Position numbers and translations under genes: made by a program. DNA of 5,577 nt, taken from NCBI GenBank assembly GCA_043748985.1, contig JAYVEG010000084.1, positions 1 to 5,577 of the forward strand. The letters run 5' to 3'. The notes beneath the pieces were generated by a model. That model did no database searches. It was not told the DNA's origin and was given only the letters and a program-made list of their open reading frames with translations. Shown here one piece after another: positions 5,051-5,577 of this stretch; positions within the stretch are counted from its first letter, which is position 1; the number at the start of each line of letters is the position of its first letter. The DNA comes from JBBROS01 sp043748985. Lineage in GTDB: Bacteria > Pseudomonadota > Alphaproteobacteria > Acetobacterales > Acetobacteraceae.

Positions 5051-5577
5051 GATGGTTCCCACCGAGCCCCCGTCCACCCGGACATTCGATCCCACGATGA
5101 AGCTCGCCTGTGCTGAGCACAGGAACAGCACGGCCGCCGCGACCTCTTCGGCGGTGCCTCGCCGGCGCAGTTCCAGGAAGGGCCGCTCCTCGCGCAGGAA
5201 GCTTTCCACAGCGGCGTCGAAATCCGTGCCCTGCTCCTTCGCGCGCTTTTCCATCATCGCGTCGGTCATGGGCGTCGCAATGAAGGCAGGCGCGACCGTA
5301 TTGACCGTGACGCCGTCGCGCGCATAGGCCTTCGACAAACCCTTCGACAGGCTGCCGACCGCGGCCTTCGCGGCGCAATAGGGCAGCTCGTCGGCATAGG
5401 GCTGCACCGAATCCTCAGACACGAACAGCACCACCCGGCCCCAACCGGCCTTGCGCATGTCCGGCAGCGTGGCACGGCACATCCGCACCGCGGTCATGAA
5501 GTCCACGTCGATTGCGGTCTGCCAGTCAGCGTCCGACAGGCCCATGAAATCGCCCGTCGGTCCGGTGATCCCCGCGG
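5042..5577 (-). CDS. Short-chain dehydrogenase/reductase (SDR), C-terminal part, cut by window edge
   Basis: The frame runs from the window edge to a TGA at 5042-5044 and gives 177 complete codons. An internal ATG at 5545 is not the true start, because the frame stays open before it and reads AGITGPTGDF, matching the residues after the NNAG motif of SDR enzymes. The catalytic Tyr and Lys are in YCAAK (Tyr at 5378-5380, Lys at 5366-5368), and a Ser exactly 13 residues before the Tyr (5417-5419) is in the normal catalytic place. VNTVAPAFIATPM and the closing GSNVRVDGGS are typical of classical SDRs with a FabG-like fold. The cofactor-binding N-terminus (TGxxxGxG) is outside the window, so NAD versus NADP preference and the substrate cannot be judged. 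Its codon use is more balanced than that of cbiD on the same strand. It converges on the repeat protein and shows no link to cobalamin. Confidence 0.92.
   Translation of the reverse strand, partial: AGITGPTGDFMGLSDADWQTAIDVDFMTAVRMCRATLPDMRKAGWGRVVLFVSEDSVQPYADELPYCAAKAAVGSLSKGLSKAYARDGVTVNTVAPAFIATPMTDAMMEKRAKEQGTDFDAAVESFLREERPFLELRRRGTAEEVAAAVLFLCSAQASFIVGSNVRVDGGSVGTIAG

Noticed and set aside
5042..5545. A complete 167-residue SDR starting at the ATG at 5545
   Set aside because: The frame stays open to the window edge and the upstream residues fit the SDR family; a protein from 5545 would lack the cofactor-binding domain.

Overview
The window is a GC-rich bacterial segment that reads as alphaproteobacterial. 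The aerobic-type cobalamin gene set and the secreted HAF-repeat protein ending in a PEPxxWA-like sorting tail recall Sphingomonadales and their relatives. That placement is an inference from gene content and composition, not from a marker gene.

Bases 1-3879 are the end of a cobalamin (vitamin B12) corrin-ring cluster. In order it holds the 3' end of cobL (precorrin-6Y methylase/decarboxylase), cobE (stand-alone relative of the CbiG C-terminal domain), cobM (precorrin-4 C11-methyltransferase), cbiD on the opposite strand (C1-methyltransferase of the CbiD family) and cobB (corrin a,c-diamide synthase). cobL, cobE and cobM are joined by two ATGA stop/start overlaps and should be translationally coupled. 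cbiD converges on cobM and diverges from cobB. The cbiD and cobB start codons are only 14 bp apart, and a G-rich palindrome lies between cobM and cbiD.

Together these genes cover ring methylation (C11, C1, C5/C15), C12 side-chain decarboxylation and the first amidations. CbiD is best known from the anaerobic, cobalt-early route, while CobL, CobM and CobE are named from the aerobic route, so the pathway looks hybrid. CbiD probably does the C1 methylation that CobF does elsewhere.

Bases 3880-3947 are a short, less GC-rich gap. Then comes an exported protein with a signal peptide, about seven HAF-type repeats and a degenerate PEP-CTERM tail (SEP instead of PEP), on the + strand to 5021. It has no visible link to cobalamin.

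Bases 5042-5577 hold the C-terminal part of a short-chain dehydrogenase/reductase on the - strand, cut by the window edge. It converges on the repeat protein across 20 bp that contain a hairpin.

I saw no tRNA, rRNA, CRISPR array, transposase or cobalamin riboswitch. Every family here is known. The most interesting points are the CbiD-for-CobF hybrid, the antisense placement of cbiD inside a B12 gene run, the strand-wide C bias that ignores gene direction, and the repeat array with its altered sorting motif.
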